DNA of 64,000 bases, taken from Bacteroidales bacterium (lineage in GTDB: Bacteria > Bacteroidota > Bacteroidia > Bacteroidales > F082). A program made the translations under genes and the position numbers. The notes under the pieces were generated by a model. That model had not been told where the DNA came from and did no database searches. It was given only the letters and a program-made list of their open reading frames with translations. Each line of letters starts with the position of its first letter. Position 1 is the stretch's first letter. The DNA lies in the NCBI GenBank assembly GCA_017427985.1, contig JAFRRS010000004.1, positions 248,001 to 312,000 of the forward strand, in the 5' to 3' direction. Of this stretch, positions 36,856 through 46,659 are shown one piece after another.

Positions 36856-39800
36856 ATTCTCGCTCCGTTGGAATATGCGCCGAACTCAGGTGCGTACTGG
36901 CATTGGATGAGTGAATATCCTGCGCTGAAACTGCCTTCTTTTGTGACATAAACCTCATACGAAACAGTGTGTTTTCCTTTTGGAAGCCGCTCGAAGAAGA
37001 ACTCCATCGACACGTCGGAAGTGCTTTGGTAATACCACAAATCGTTGTTGTAATGATATTTTGAAATCTGCTCTGTAGGCTCGAAGCAGGCGCCGCGCAA
37101 GTCTTTCAAATACACAAACTCCATGTCCTGAATGTTTTCAAAAGTCATCACGATTTTGACCTTGTCGCCGACTTTGACATTTTCAGGCATAATGAGTTCA
37201 CGCGTTATTTTCATGGCGTCGTTATGCTTTTGCACCTTGTCGATAGGCACGAAATACTGGCGATAGAGTCCGCCCCAGGCAACATGATTGCTGTTATTGT
37301 CAATTTTTGCTGTGAGAGACGTGATGAATTGCGTCTTAACATCGGATTCATAAAGCGTCGTGTCGTGGGATTTGATGATTTCATCGTTGATTGTCAATGT
37401 GACATCGTCGTTTTCATTCCAGTTGCTGCCGGTATTCACCAACGCTGAGATTGCTTCTGCGCTGGCACGTTCGTTTTCCCACATGTTGGTGCGTTTTTGC
37501 GTAAGAATCCACAGTCTCATGGCATCGATTTCCTCAATTTTAGGTTCGATTTCGTTGAATGCCTCCAAAATACGCACCTCCGCCATCAAATCGCAGTTGC
37601 GCCAATACATCCCGAGTTCGTTCTTGATTGCAAATTCACCCAGCGATTTTACAATCGTTTTTGCCGTCTTTTTGTCACCGTTACGATAGAGAATCAATGC
37701 GATATAAGCACGTTCCTCGAAGCCGAACTTCTTCCAGTCCTTATTCAGTTTTTTAAGATAAAATGTTTTTGCCTGGTCAAATTTGTTGCTTGTTTTGTAT
37801 GAGAAAAAGCTCATTGCATAAAGGTTTCTCATGGTCGTCCAGTTGCAATGCCAGCTGTTCCTTTTTTTCTTGGTGTCGAGTTTGTTATACTCCTCAACTA
37901 ATTTATTTTCAATGAAATGGAACGCTTTCTCTGACATTTTGTCCGTTGTGCTGAGACGTCCCAAGCCGGTCAGAATGTATTGTGTTATCAACTCGCTTTC
38001 GGGGCAGCCTTCAATCCAGGTCCAGCCGCCGTTTGGTGTCTGTTTCTCCTCCAAAATACTGCGAGCCGACTCAATGTTTTTCTGAACTGATTCAGAATCA
38101 AAGAGTTTTACGATGCTGGCACGTTGTTTGGCTTCGTTTTCAGCCTCAAAGACCCAAGGCGTTTCCTGCAGCATGATGGCTTTCAAGTCTTCATACTTCT
38201 GAAGCTCAGACAAAGTGTCGTTTTTATGAGTGTTTTCAATCTTTTCCGCTATTTCTGGATGGCTTTCAATGATTTGCAGCGCCATTTTGTTGACAAAATA
38301 TCTGTAAAACGCTGTCAGGGCATATTTTTCGTTGCCTTCCGCAATATACGGCATAGCGTGAATGGCGGTCCACAAAGGGTTTTCGTTGAAATGAAGCGTG
38401 ATTTTGTGGTTGCGTTCGCCTTCGCGGTTGATTTCGAAGTTATATTCCTTCACGGAATGTGCTTTTGCGGTAAGCGCGAATGTCTGCGTCAGGTAGATTT
38501 CTGTGCTCAAAACCGGCATCTCGTGATGCTCTGCATCGCTGAAACCATCAGTTATTGCTGAGAATCTGAACTTCAAGACATTCAAATCTTTTTTCATCGC
38601 CACTTTCCATCTCACGCTACGGCTTTGACCTGCCGGAATCGGCTCCATATTAACACTTTGTTCGGAAATAATCATGTCGACAACATTGTCTGCATCGTCG
38701 AAAACATCAAGTTTTGCTGACGGTGCGAGGGCTTCATCTGACAAGTTGATTACATTTGCGACAAGCCAAAGCGTGTCTTCGTCGTAGGCGAATCGTGGCA
38801 TATCAGCCATTATCATCAAAGGCTGCTGTGTGACAAATGTCTCCTCTAAGTTTCCGACCTTCAAATCTTTTGTGTAAGCCAAAAGTCTTAATTTCCAGCG
38901 AGTTAGCGCATCAGGCATGGTGAAAGTGAATGTCGCATTGCCGTTTTTGTCAGTTTTTAAAACAGGATAGAAAAACGCTGTTTCGTTGAAGTCTTTTCGA
39001 ATCTTCAAAGGCTTTGAATCGGCTGTATTGTCAGATTCCACTTGACTTTCCGGCATTTTATATTGTTCTTCTTGGGCTGTACGGAAAACCATCGTTTCTT
39101 CAACCATTTCTGAATCCATGTAAGCTGATTTCGGATAATTGCTGGTAGTGATTTTTTGGTCAGACCTGTAGCCCCAAAAGCTTGTATTCGGTAGCAAACC
39201 TATTTGTGAAAACAGTGATACATTCCAATAATATTGCACGGAGCCCAAATTTGCATATTGTTCTCTGGATGTTGTGGAATAACTGTTGTTGGATTGGATG
39301 CTATTGTTGTAATTTTTACTGGGCAAAGTTTTTAAATCCCATCTGTTATAATGTTGGTTTTCAAACAGATTATCAAGCGCGGCATCATACATTCCCGCCA
39401 TTAATGACGTGACTGCTGGGTTGTTTTTATAGTCTTTTATCGTCACGCTCCAAGTTTCGGTTTCGCCTGGAAGCATTTTGTTGCGCTCAGTGTGCAGTGT
39501 TATCCCGAGTTGCATGTTGTCGAAAGGCACGTGAATTCTTTTTGTTTCTCTGAAAATCATGTTGTATTTCACCACAACCACCTGTAGTTCGACATTTCCG
39601 CGGTCTTCCTCCTTAATTTTATAGGAAAATTTGGCAATATTGTTATTCAAATTGATGCGTTCTGACTTCAAGATCTTATTTCCCGACATGGCAATCACCA
39701 ATGCCGACACGTTTTTTTCAGAAGAGCCAATGTAGCAATTGACGACATCGCCAGGATGTACGGAATTGTTGTCCAACAAGGTCCAAAGCATTGATTTGCA

Positions 39801-42413
39801 AGGCATTTTCTTTGAAGACAAATCGTAAATGAAGAAATCATCGGAATAAACCGAAAGCGTGTCTTCTGTCGACCTGAGTTTAAACACATATTTGCCAGGC
39901 TGTAGTTTCAAATTGTCAGGAATCAGTTTTGCTTTGCTATTTACATCTGTAACATATTGATGCACAAGCTCTTTGGTCTTGGACTTGTCATAATTGTAAA
40001 AGTCATAGTTAGGGAAATATTCCTTTAGCAATTCATCGGAAAGAAGTTGCCGGTCAAATTTTCCAAAATCCATTTTGTAGCCATCCAAATCTTTGACTCT
40101 GAACAGTTTACATTCAATATTTGTTTTTGCAGGCTTTCCGATGGTATTTGTCACAAAAACATTCAAATCTTTCAAATCATTTACATCAGTAGGACTATAT
40201 TGATAATCAAGTGGTTTTTTGTCAGAATCGACTTTGATGATGTATTTGTTGTAAGAAGCGGTCAGATAGAATGTTTCGGCTTGTGTCTCGCCTTGGTCGC
40301 TCGTGGCTTCAACCTCAATTTTATAGGTGTATTCTGGATTATTCAATCTTTTTTCATCGTCTTCTGACAATAAGAAATCAATTGCAAAACCGCCATCATT
40401 CAAAGTGTTGCTTTCACCTGATAACAACGTTTCATATCTTTCGTTAAACAATGGGCTGTAGCCCCAATATTTGTAATATGGATAATCTTTTTTTCTGCTG
40501 ACAGTGTATTTGTATTTGACATTTCCGAGTCCGAAGCCAGACAACGCCATCACTTTGCCTTTCACTGTCACGCTGTCGCCGATTCTGTATTCTTTTTCCA
40601 CATCGTCGAAAAGCACTTCAAAAGTCGGGCGTTTGTATTCCTCAACACGGAACCATGTCTGCCAGTTCAGGTTGAAATAGCCTTTTAATCTGTTTTTCGG
40701 AAGCTCGAAACTGCCTGAAAATGCTCCGAATTCGTCGGTTTTGAACTTTTTCGTTTCAACTTCGCCAAAATTCTGGTCATAAATACTGACTTCCGTCTCA
40801 TAATCTGTCAAAAGCTGTTTTTCGCCGTTAACATTTTTAATCACAACGCCTTTTATCTGAACGGTTTGCCCAGGACGATACAATGCCCTGTCGGTATAAA
40901 TATATGTTTCTACTTGCGAAAACTCATTATTACTTGTTGAGAAATAATTGTTTGAAAAGCTAATCAAAGTGTCGCCATTGTGATACAAATCAATGTAAAA
41001 CGAGGAGTTTTTGTCGGAAAGGTATTGCAGAAAACCGTTTTTATCGCTGACGATATCGTTCAATGGCTCACAAACATAGCGTTTTAAATCGTAGGAATAG
41101 ATCTTTTTATAAGAATGTGCCGTGGCATTTGCTACAGGCTGGCTTGTCTCGCGGTCGACGATGTAAATGTTCATGTTTTTTTCGGGGCTCAACGTCAAGT
41201 AGGTAAGGCTGCTGACCTGGAAAGGAATGGATTCGAGATTGTCTTCATCGTCAAACTTGTCGCAATTTGAGAAAACGAGGACGTAACAACCTGGTTTCAA
41301 GGCAGGAAGCGCAATCAGCGACGAATGTTTGAGCAGGTCTTCCTCTTTTGGTATGTCAATAGTGCCGCTTTTTGCCAACTCAAAGTTTTTCAATGACTTG
41401 TAAAAATCTTTTTTGCCATTGTTGGTTACATCGAAAAACTGTGAAGAAGTCAATTTGTAGATTCTGTAAGAAGGATTTGTGGTGTTCCGGTAGGTCAGAC
41501 CGACAGCAATGGGTTGGTTGGGCACTTGCACCTCTTTCATCTTGATTTCGATGGTTTTTCTGAAAATATTCTCTTTCAGGCGCATGCAATCTTCGTAAAC
41601 CGAATGTTTTTTGTTGATAATCGCCAAAACTTCATCGCATATTTTGCTGGCTTTGAGATACTCGTTTTTATAAATGTAATAATTCATTTTTGCGAGTTTG
41701 ATGCGCACAATTGTCTCATTATCAGTGCATTCATTTTCAAACTCATCGTATTTTTCGAAATCTTTTTCAGTGTAGATGCAACCTCCAAGATAGTCGAATT
41801 TATTGTTGTAATACGCTTTCAGATAATTGTTTTCAAGGTCAAATTGCATGAGTTTCTGATAGCAATCGTCAATTTTTTTCTTGTCGTTAATGTTTCTGTA
41901 TTGCGTGATATTGCTGCTGACTGCATAGTCGTAAAGCGTCGGCTGCAGGTCGATGTCGAAAGTTTTTTCTTTGTCTTCAAAAAGCACGACGTAGTCTTTC
42001 ATTGAAAAATTTTTAAGATAATCGGCATCACTGTAATCTATTATGGTGTCGTAATAAAAGTCGCCAAACATCGAAAACATAGGCTTGTTATTGATAAGAT
42101 CAATAGTTAAAAGCGTTTTGCAAGGTTCAGACAGTTTTGGCAGATAATACTGACAATAACTTAAAATGGTATCGCTGGGAATTTCTTCCGTCAGATTGAA
42201 AACCTCGCATCTTTTGACGACCATTTTCAGGAGTTGGATGTCGTTTTTGTCCTTTTGAGCCTGTTTTTCAATCTTGTCGAGCGTTTTTTGCGCTGATTCT
42301 GGAAGAAGATTTTCGATGTTGTTGTCGAATTCTTTCCAAAGCCCGCTGTAGTTTTGGGCGCTGACACTTAATGATATAGCAAAAGCTATGATGAAAATCT
42401 CGATTTTTTTCAT
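36843..42413 (-). CDS. Bacterial alpha-2-macroglobulin family protein
   Basis: The product is 1856 residues from the ATG MKKIEIFIIAFAISLSVSAQ, a signal peptide without lipobox. The same frame continues upstream into tdk, but that part is not credible. The MG2 domain begins near residue 500 (YTDRALYRPGQTVQIKG). The A2M domain is near residue 1150 (FFYPVLKTDKNGNATF, DALTRWKLRLLAYTKDL). The C-terminal MG10-like domain is from about residue 1750 (DLRGACFEPTEQI). I see no CxEQ thioester motif. Such periplasmic proteins are thought to trap or resist proteases. The usual partner pbpC is not adjacent. Confidence 0.85.
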   Translation of the reverse strand: MKKIEIFIIAFAISLSVSAQNYSGLWKEFDNNIENLLPESAQKTLDKIEKQAQKDKNDIQLLKMVVKRCEVFNLTEEIPSDTILSYCQYYLPKLSEPCKTLLTIDLINNKPMFSMFGDFYYDTIIDYSDADYLKNFSMKDYVVLFEDKEKTFDIDLQPTLYDYAVSSNITQYRNINDKKKIDDCYQKLMQFDLENNYLKAYYNNKFDYLGGCIYTEKDFEKYDEFENECTDNETIVRIKLAKMNYYIYKNEYLKASKICDEVLAIINKKHSVYEDCMRLKENIFRKTIEIKMKEVQVPNQPIAVGLTYRNTTNPSYRIYKLTSSQFFDVTNNGKKDFYKSLKNFELAKSGTIDIPKEEDLLKHSSLIALPALKPGCYVLVFSNCDKFDDEDNLESIPFQVSSLTYLTLSPEKNMNIYIVDRETSQPVANATAHSYKKIYSYDLKRYVCEPLNDIVSDKNGFLQYLSDKNSSFYIDLYHNGDTLISFSNNYFSTSNNEFSQVETYIYTDRALYRPGQTVQIKGVVIKNVNGEKQLLTDYETEVSIYDQNFGEVETKKFKTDEFGAFSGSFELPKNRLKGYFNLNWQTWFRVEEYKRPTFEVLFDDVEKEYRIGDSVTVKGKVMALSGFGLGNVKYKYTVSRKKDYPYYKYWGYSPLFNERYETLLSGESNTLNDGGFAIDFLLSEDDEKRLNNPEYTYKIEVEATSDQGETQAETFYLTASYNKYIIKVDSDKKPLDYQYSPTDVNDLKDLNVFVTNTIGKPAKTNIECKLFRVKDLDGYKMDFGKFDRQLLSDELLKEYFPNYDFYNYDKSKTKELVHQYVTDVNSKAKLIPDNLKLQPGKYVFKLRSTEDTLSVYSDDFFIYDLSSKKMPCKSMLWTLLDNNSVHPGDVVNCYIGSSEKNVSALVIAMSGNKILKSERINLNNNIAKFSYKIKEEDRGNVELQVVVVKYNMIFRETKRIHVPFDNMQLGITLHTERNKMLPGETETWSVTIKDYKNNPAVTSLMAGMYDAALDNLFENQHYNRWDLKTLPSKNYNNSIQSNNSYSTTSREQYANLGSVQYYWNVSLFSQIGLLPNTSFWGYRSDQKITTSNYPKSAYMDSEMVEETMVFRTAQEEQYKMPESQVESDNTADSKPLKIRKDFNETAFFYPVLKTDKNGNATFTFTMPDALTRWKLRLLAYTKDLKVGNLEETFVTQQPLMIMADMPRFAYDEDTLWLVANVINLSDEALAPSAKLDVFDDADNVVDMIISEQSVNMEPIPAGQSRSVRWKVAMKKDLNVLKFRFSAITDGFSDAEHHEMPVLSTEIYLTQTFALTAKAHSVKEYNFEINREGERNHKITLHFNENPLWTAIHAMPYIAEGNEKYALTAFYRYFVNKMALQIIESHPEIAEKIENTHKNDTLSELQKYEDLKAIMLQETPWVFEAENEAKQRASIVKLFDSESVQKNIESARSILEEKQTPNGGWTWIEGCPESELITQYILTGLGRLSTTDKMSEKAFHFIENKLVEEYNKLDTKKKRNSWHCNWTTMRNLYAMSFFSYKTSNKFDQAKTFYLKKLNKDWKKFGFEERAYIALILYRNGDKKTAKTIVKSLGEFAIKNELGMYWRNCDLMAEVRILEAFNEIEPKIEEIDAMRLWILTQKRTNMWENERASAEAISALVNTGSNWNENDDVTLTINDEIIKSHDTTLYESDVKTQFITSLTAKIDNNSNHVAWGGLYRQYFVPIDKVQKHNDAMKITRELIMPENVKVGDKVKIVMTFENIQDMEFVYLKDLRGACFEPTEQISKYHYNNDLWYYQSTSDVSMEFFFERLPKGKHTVSYEVYVTKEGSFSAGYSLIQCQYAPEFGAYSNGARIYIE

Positions 42414-42493
42414 AGTGAGAATATTTAATTTCTCGCAGATTTCGCAGAATCCGCAGATTAGATATCTTTTTTGTAAACGTTTTATGCGTGAAA

Positions 42494-43084
42494 TTATTGC
42501 TCTTTGGCTTTTTCTGCCATTGCCTTGTTGTAGCATTCGCGGCATAGCGGTTCGTAGCTCTCTGTCTCGCCCAAAACCACGAGTTTGTCTCCCGCGATGG
42601 TGCGGTGCGAATATTGCGCCAAGCTGCCACATCTCATGCAAATCGCATGCACTTTGGTGACGTCTTCCGCTATAGCCATGAGCTGTGGCATGGGACCGAA
42701 CGGCTTGCCAAGGAAGTCCATGTCGAGACCTGCTATGATAACTCTAATTCCTTGATTTGCAAGCTGTTGGCATACATCAATAAGCTCGTTCCCGAAAAAT
42801 TGCGCCTCGTCGATGCCGATAACGTCGCATTCGTTGGCATAGAACAAAATCTGCTGCGCGTTTTCAACAGGTGTGGAATGCAAGGCGTTGGCGTTGTGCG
42901 AAACCACGTCCTCCTCGCTGTATCTCGTGTCGATTCCCGGTTTGAAGATTTCAACTCTTAATTTGGCGATTCTGGCACGGTTCAAACGACGTATCAATTC
43001 TTCTGTTTTGCCAGAAAACATTGAGCCACACACCACCTCAATCCATCCTTGTGATTTATTATGAGAATCTTTTTCGAGAAACAT
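42494..43084 (-). CDS. tdk: Thymidine kinase
   Basis: The product is 196 residues from the [17 protein letters not shown]; the frame is open further up but across the divergent promoter region. Marks: P-loop [26 protein letters not shown], lasso segment, and zinc Cys pairs AICMRCG and PLCRECY. It phosphorylates thymidine for dTMP salvage, type II (TK1-like). A -7 box TACTTTTG lies at 43129-43122. Confidence 0.95.
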   Translation of the reverse strand: MFLEKDSHNKSQGWIEVVCGSMFSGKTEELIRRLNRARIAKLRVEIFKPGIDTRYSEEDVVSHNANALHSTPVENAQQILFYANECDVIGIDEAQFFGNELIDVCQQLANQGIRVIIAGLDMDFLGKPFGPMPQLMAIAEDVTKVHAICMRCGSLAQYSHRTIAGDKLVVLGETESYEPLCRECYNKAMAEKAKEQ

Positions 43085-43107
43085 ATCCGACGTATTTAAT
43101 TTTTTTA

Positions 43108-43129
43108 TAATTTTGTTGCTACAAAAGTA
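43108..43129. promoter_or_regulatory. Divergent -7 boxes of tdk and the acidic protein gene
   Basis: TAATTTTG (43108-43115, plus strand) serves the gene at 43142 and TACTTTTG (43129-43122, minus strand) serves tdk. They are 6 bp apart, so the two promoters probably interfere with each other. Confidence 0.5.
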
Positions 43130-43141
43130 AAGAATTTTATC

Positions 43142-43945
43142 ATGGAAACACAAAAAAATGATGAAAAAAATATCGTGCTTGAGCTGAAACACCAGCTGGG
43201 CCGCATGATGGTGCAAGTGGATTATATGTACCGCAACGACCGTGAGATGAGCCGTCTCGACCTCGACGTGATGATGGAGCGTACCCGCGATTTGTATGAC
43301 TTACTCTGTGATTATCAAGTGGATAAGAATTTTTTGGATTCTGACAAACAGGATTCTTTTGAAAAAGAAATCAATGAGGGCGGTGAGATTATAAAACACG
43401 ATGTGGAACTCGAAATAGAGACTCCGGAAAATGTGGAGACGACACATGTTTTGCCAGTTGATGAAGATGTTTTGCCAGCTGACGAACATGAGGAGCCTGA
43501 TGATAAACAAGTCTTACCTGATGAAGAGCCTGATTCGTCCGATGAAGAGGAAATTGATGATGAGGACTGGGAAGATGAAGAAGATGAGACTTTCCATATC
43601 GAGCCAATTAACGAAGACGACTACGAGGACAGCCCGATGATTGTTATGCCACAAGAGGAGAAAAAACCTGTTGAAGAGGACAACAGCCTCGCTGCGCGCC
43701 TGCACAGAACACACGTCTCCGATATCCGCGCGGCTCTCGGCATCAATGATAAGATGATGATTATCAATGATTTGTTTAAAGGCTCTTTTGAAAGATACAA
43801 CAAATCAATAGAGGCGCTCAACGAGTTTCCGACATTGTCGGGCGCAAAGATTTACATGAGCGAGCTTCAGATTGAGCTTCAATGGGATACGGAGTCACAG
43901 GCTTACACCATGCTCAATGACCTCGTGGAAAGAAGGTTTATATGA
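43142..43945 (+). CDS. Conserved protein with a long acidic linker, upstream of rsmI
   Basis: This 267-residue protein has a helical N-terminus (residues 1-60, [26 protein letters not shown]). An acidic low-complexity linker (about 75-180) carries degenerate copies of a VLP-DE unit and is nearly all Glu/Asp around [20 protein letters not shown] folded C-terminus (about 185-267) starts [18 protein letters not shown], with [23 protein letters not shown] recall similar proteins next to tdk and rsmI in Bacteroidales but know no function. It overlaps rsmI (ATGA). Confidence 0.7.
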   Translation: METQKNDEKNIVLELKHQLGRMMVQVDYMYRNDREMSRLDLDVMMERTRDLYDLLCDYQVDKNFLDSDKQDSFEKEINEGGEIIKHDVELEIETPENVETTHVLPVDEDVLPADEHEEPDDKQVLPDEEPDSSDEEEIDDEDWEDEEDETFHIEPINEDDYEDSPMIVMPQEEKKPVEEDNSLAARLHRTHVSDIRAALGINDKMMIINDLFKGSFERYNKSIEALNEFPTLSGAKIYMSELQIELQWDTESQAYTMLNDLVERRFI

Positions 43946-44628
43946 AATTGTTTTTAGTTCCCACACCGATTGGCAACCTCGAGGACATCACTTTGAGGGC
44001 GTTGCGTGTCTTGCGCGAGGAAGTCGACGTGATACTTGCCGAGGACACTCGCACAAGCGGTAACTTGTTGAAACACTATGAGATAAGCAAGCCGATGCAG
44101 GCGTTTCACCTTAACAACGAGCACGTCGTTGTGGAACGTATTGCGGAACGTATTGCCAACGGCGAGCGCATGGCTCTGGTGACGGATGCCGGCACTCCGG
44201 CGATTTCCGACCCTGGTTTCATGCTCGTGCGCGAGTGCATAAAACGCGGCGTGGAAGTAGAGTGTCTTCCGGGCGCCACCGCCTTCGTGCCGGCACTGGT
44301 GAACTCAGGTCTCGCTGCCGACCATTTCATCTTCGAAGGGTTTCTGCCTCATAAAAAAGGCCGTCAGACGAAGATAAAGCAAGTTGTTGATAACGAATAC
44401 ACTACGATTCTTTATGAATCGCCGTTCAGACTTGTGAAGACGCTTGAACAGCTTGCAGAAGCGGCAGGTCCCGACCGCAGAGTGTCGGTGGCGCGCGAAC
44501 TGACGAAGATTCATGAAGAAAACGTGCGTGGGACTCTCGAAGAGGTGATAAAATACTTCAAACAAAAAGAAGTCAAAGGAGAAATAGTAATAGTTTTGGA
44601 AGGAGATTCCTCACTTCGTTCGGAATGA
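43942..44628 (+). CDS. rsmI: 16S rRNA (cytidine-1402-2'-O)-methyltransferase
   Basis: This 228-residue SAM-dependent tetrapyrrole-methylase-fold enzyme modifies C1402 in the ribosomal P site. Marks: LFLVPTPIGNLEDITLRALRVL, AEDTRTSGNLLKHY, LVTDAGTPAISDPGFMLVREC, CLPGATAFVPALVNSGL and LYESPFRLVKTLEQL. The last residues (GDSSLRSE) and the TGA stop are written by the left arm of an inverted repeat (44603-44686). Confidence 0.95.
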   Translation: MKLFLVPTPIGNLEDITLRALRVLREEVDVILAEDTRTSGNLLKHYEISKPMQAFHLNNEHVVVERIAERIANGERMALVTDAGTPAISDPGFMLVRECIKRGVEVECLPGATAFVPALVNSGLAADHFIFEGFLPHKKGRQTKIKQVVDNEYTTILYESPFRLVKTLEQLAEAAGPDRRVSVARELTKIHEENVRGTLEEVIKYFKQKEVKGEIVIVLEGDSSLRSE

Positions 44629-44686
44629 CAACTGAATCATCAAGACAATGGCTGTCATTCCGAGCCCCGAAGGGGCGAGGAAACTC
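44603..44686. repeat. 84-bp inverted repeat at the rsmI 3' end
   Basis: Outer arms run from GAGATTCCTC to CGGAATGACA on the left (44603-44630), with the matching TGTCATTCCG to GAGGAAACTC on the right (44653-44686). The right arm has its own GCCCCGAAGGGGC hairpin. The element resembles a dispersed repeat common in Bacteroidales intergenic space and probably ends the rsmI transcript. Confidence 0.7.
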
Positions 44687-44704
44687 GTAATAAATAAGAA
44701 AACC

Positions 44705-46096
44705 ATGAAAAAAAGCATTATCGTATTATGTCTCATGCTGCTGACATTCGGATTGGCAGCTCAGGATAACGGCAAGACCTTAAACGAAAAAGGTGAAATC
44801 ATCAAAAAAGGCTGGAATTACGGACCATTGCCTGTGGTAGGATATAATAGCGACCTCGGATTCCAGTACGGAGCCTGCGTCGACATATTCAACTATGGCG
44901 ACGGCTCGAAGTATCCAAACTATGACTTTAAAATCAACTTCGAGTTATCAACTTACACTAAGGGCTCCAGCATCATCCGTTCGTATTCATACTGGAACAA
45001 TATCATTCCAAAAGGCAAACTTTTCGTCGACTTCGGCTATTTCATCGATAAGAAATTCGACTTCTTCGGTTTCAACGGATATGCTGCACCATATTATAAG
45101 GATATTGCAGCAAATAAATGTGCAGTAATTGAGGGTGCTAATTATCAGCCGTTCTACATCACTGAGCCTGGAATGAAAGAAAGCGGTTTTTATGCCTTAA
45201 ACAGAAAACAATTCCGTGCTGTTATGAGTATGCAAAAGCAGATCGGCGACATCAATAACCTGTATTACGGTATCGGTTTGGGTTTTTATAACTACGACTT
45301 TCAGCGTTTGAATATTAAGAAGTACGATGATCAGGTGACACTTTACGAATTGTATTGCGAGAGCGGCATCATCCGCGAAGATGAGAAAAGTGGTGGCAAC
45401 GTAACACAGTTTAAAGCTGGCATAGTTTACGATTCGAAAAACTACGAAAACGACCCGACACGCGGTATTTATTTCGAGGCAACATTCACGGCAGCTCCTG
45501 ATTTTATCGACAAACATGGCTATGACCATCTTACTTTCACCGGCGTGTTCCATCATTACATCCCGGTTGTTGGTGATAAACTCACATTCAGCTATCGTAT
45601 TGGCGCTCAAAACGTCATCGCGGGTGACATCCCGTTCTATGCGATGATGAATACTAATCTCATGTTTTATAAGAAGATTTACACCGAGGCATACGGCGGT
45701 TCTACTACCGGTCGCGGTATCAACCGTAACAGCGTTATCGGACAGGGAGTGGCATGGTTAAACGCTGAGTTGCGTTGGAGAATCACCAATTTCAAGTTCA
45801 TCAACCAGAACTGGTGCGTGGCGTTGAATCCTATGTTCGATGCAGGCATGGTGACGCAGACATTCCGTCTGGAGGAGCAGAAAGAGGCGATGGGAAAGCT
45901 TCAAAACATGACATCAGACATAGATTATAACCTGATTTACAGCGACAAAGCCGAGAGTCTCCACACCTCAGCGGGATGCGGCTTGAAGCTAATCATGAAC
46001 AAGAATTTCGTGGTCTCCGCAGAGTTCGCCAAAGCCCTCAACAAACTTGACGGCGAAGGGCTGAAAGCGTATATAGGGTTTAATTATATCTTTTGA
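44705..46096 (+). CDS. BamA/TamA-type outer membrane barrel without POTRA domains
   Basis: The product is 463 residues from the ATG MKKSIIVLCLMLLTFGLAAQ, a signal peptide. A start 57 bp up lies in the repeat and would hide it. The body is beta-strands throughout: GPLPVVGYNSDLGFQYGACVDIFNYGDG, FKAGIVYDSKNYENDPTRGIYFEATF, SVIGQGVAWLNAELRWRI and a final aromatic (AYIGFNYIF). This is the bacterial surface antigen (Omp85-type) barrel, without room for POTRA repeats. Its role may be export or scaffolding; the specific function is unknown. Confidence 0.75.
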   Translation: MKKSIIVLCLMLLTFGLAAQDNGKTLNEKGEIIKKGWNYGPLPVVGYNSDLGFQYGACVDIFNYGDGSKYPNYDFKINFELSTYTKGSSIIRSYSYWNNIIPKGKLFVDFGYFIDKKFDFFGFNGYAAPYYKDIAANKCAVIEGANYQPFYITEPGMKESGFYALNRKQFRAVMSMQKQIGDINNLYYGIGLGFYNYDFQRLNIKKYDDQVTLYELYCESGIIREDEKSGGNVTQFKAGIVYDSKNYENDPTRGIYFEATFTAAPDFIDKHGYDHLTFTGVFHHYIPVVGDKLTFSYRIGAQNVIAGDIPFYAMMNTNLMFYKKIYTEAYGGSTTGRGINRNSVIGQGVAWLNAELRWRITNFKFINQNWCVALNPMFDAGMVTQTFRLEEQKEAMGKLQNMTSDIDYNLIYSDKAESLHTSAGCGLKLIMNKNFVVSAEFAKALNKLDGEGLKAYIGFNYIF

Positions 46097-46568
46097 GAAT
46101 GCTCAAAACACAAAGAATCACGGCGCAACCAATGATGCCGAACAACTGCCATGTCCATGGGCTCGGGTTGATTTCCTTATCGTAAATCGCCATGCGGGTT
46201 TTCACCGATTTGATGATGGCGTTGGAACTGTAAGTGGCGCCGCTCACCGCGTCGATTTCGACTTTGGAGGCTTCTTTAGGTGTCAAGCCGTAAAATTTCT
46301 CAACGAGACCGGCATTTGTGACTTTTCTCAAAAAACTTGGTGTCTCTTTGTTTTGAAGGATGCTGATGTAGGAGATTTTGCCATCAACTATATAGATTTC
46401 CAAAGGAATGACATCGTTAAAGCCAACGATATCCTTGCAAAATTCCTCTGTGTAAAGAATGGTGTCAGCAGGCTGCTCAGCGTGCTTGCCTCCAAAACGG
46501 TCGATGCCGAACATCACGGCGAAAAATCCGAGTGCGATTACAAAAATGTAGCTTAAAATCCTATTCAT
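46080..46568 (-). CDS. FMN-binding domain membrane protein
   Basis: This 162-residue protein has a membrane helix at 5-22, a periplasmic FMN_bind domain with the flavinylation motif VSGATYSSNA (residues 108-117, Thr112 the likely FMN acceptor), and a second helix at about 140-158. Family members such as RnfG and NqrC carry covalent FMN attached by ApbE and move electrons across or outside the membrane. No Rnf or ApbE gene is nearby. It overlaps the BamA-like gene tail-to-tail by 17 bp. A -7 box TATTTTTG lies at 46599-46592. Confidence 0.85.
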   Translation of the reverse strand: MNRILSYIFVIALGFFAVMFGIDRFGGKHAEQPADTILYTEEFCKDIVGFNDVIPLEIYIVDGKISYISILQNKETPSFLRKVTNAGLVEKFYGLTPKEASKVEIDAVSGATYSSNAIIKSVKTRMAIYDKEINPSPWTWQLFGIIGCAVILCVLSILKRYN

Positions 46569-46591
46569 ATTTCTAATTTTTATTTGAGCAG

Positions 46592-46599
46592 CAAAAATA
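46592..46599 (-). promoter_or_regulatory. -7 box of the FMN-binding gene
   Basis: TATTTTTG on the minus strand, 23 bp before the ATG at 46568. Confidence 0.5.
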
Positions 46600-46631
46600 C
46601 AAAAAAATAATTCATTTTAAAGAAATAGTTG

Positions 46632-46639
46632 TAAATTTG
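46632..46639 (+). promoter_or_regulatory. -7 box of the acyltransferase gene
   Basis: TAAATTTG, 20 bp before the ATG at 46660. Confidence 0.5.
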
Positions 46640-46659
46640 CGTTTCAAACGAGATTTGTA

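Noticed and set aside
37312..37337. A GAGACG...CGTCTT pair inside the alpha-2-macroglobulin gene as another palindromic element
   Set aside because: Only the five outer bases pair and the centre does not match the family; likely chance.
42414..42641. Upstream extension of the alpha-2-macroglobulin frame
   Set aside because: It runs into tdk on the same strand and would bury a clean signal peptide at the inner ATG (42413).
43085..43216. Upstream extension of the tdk frame
   Set aside because: It crosses the divergent promoter boxes and the start of the plus-strand gene; the ATG at 43084 gives a standard-length thymidine kinase.
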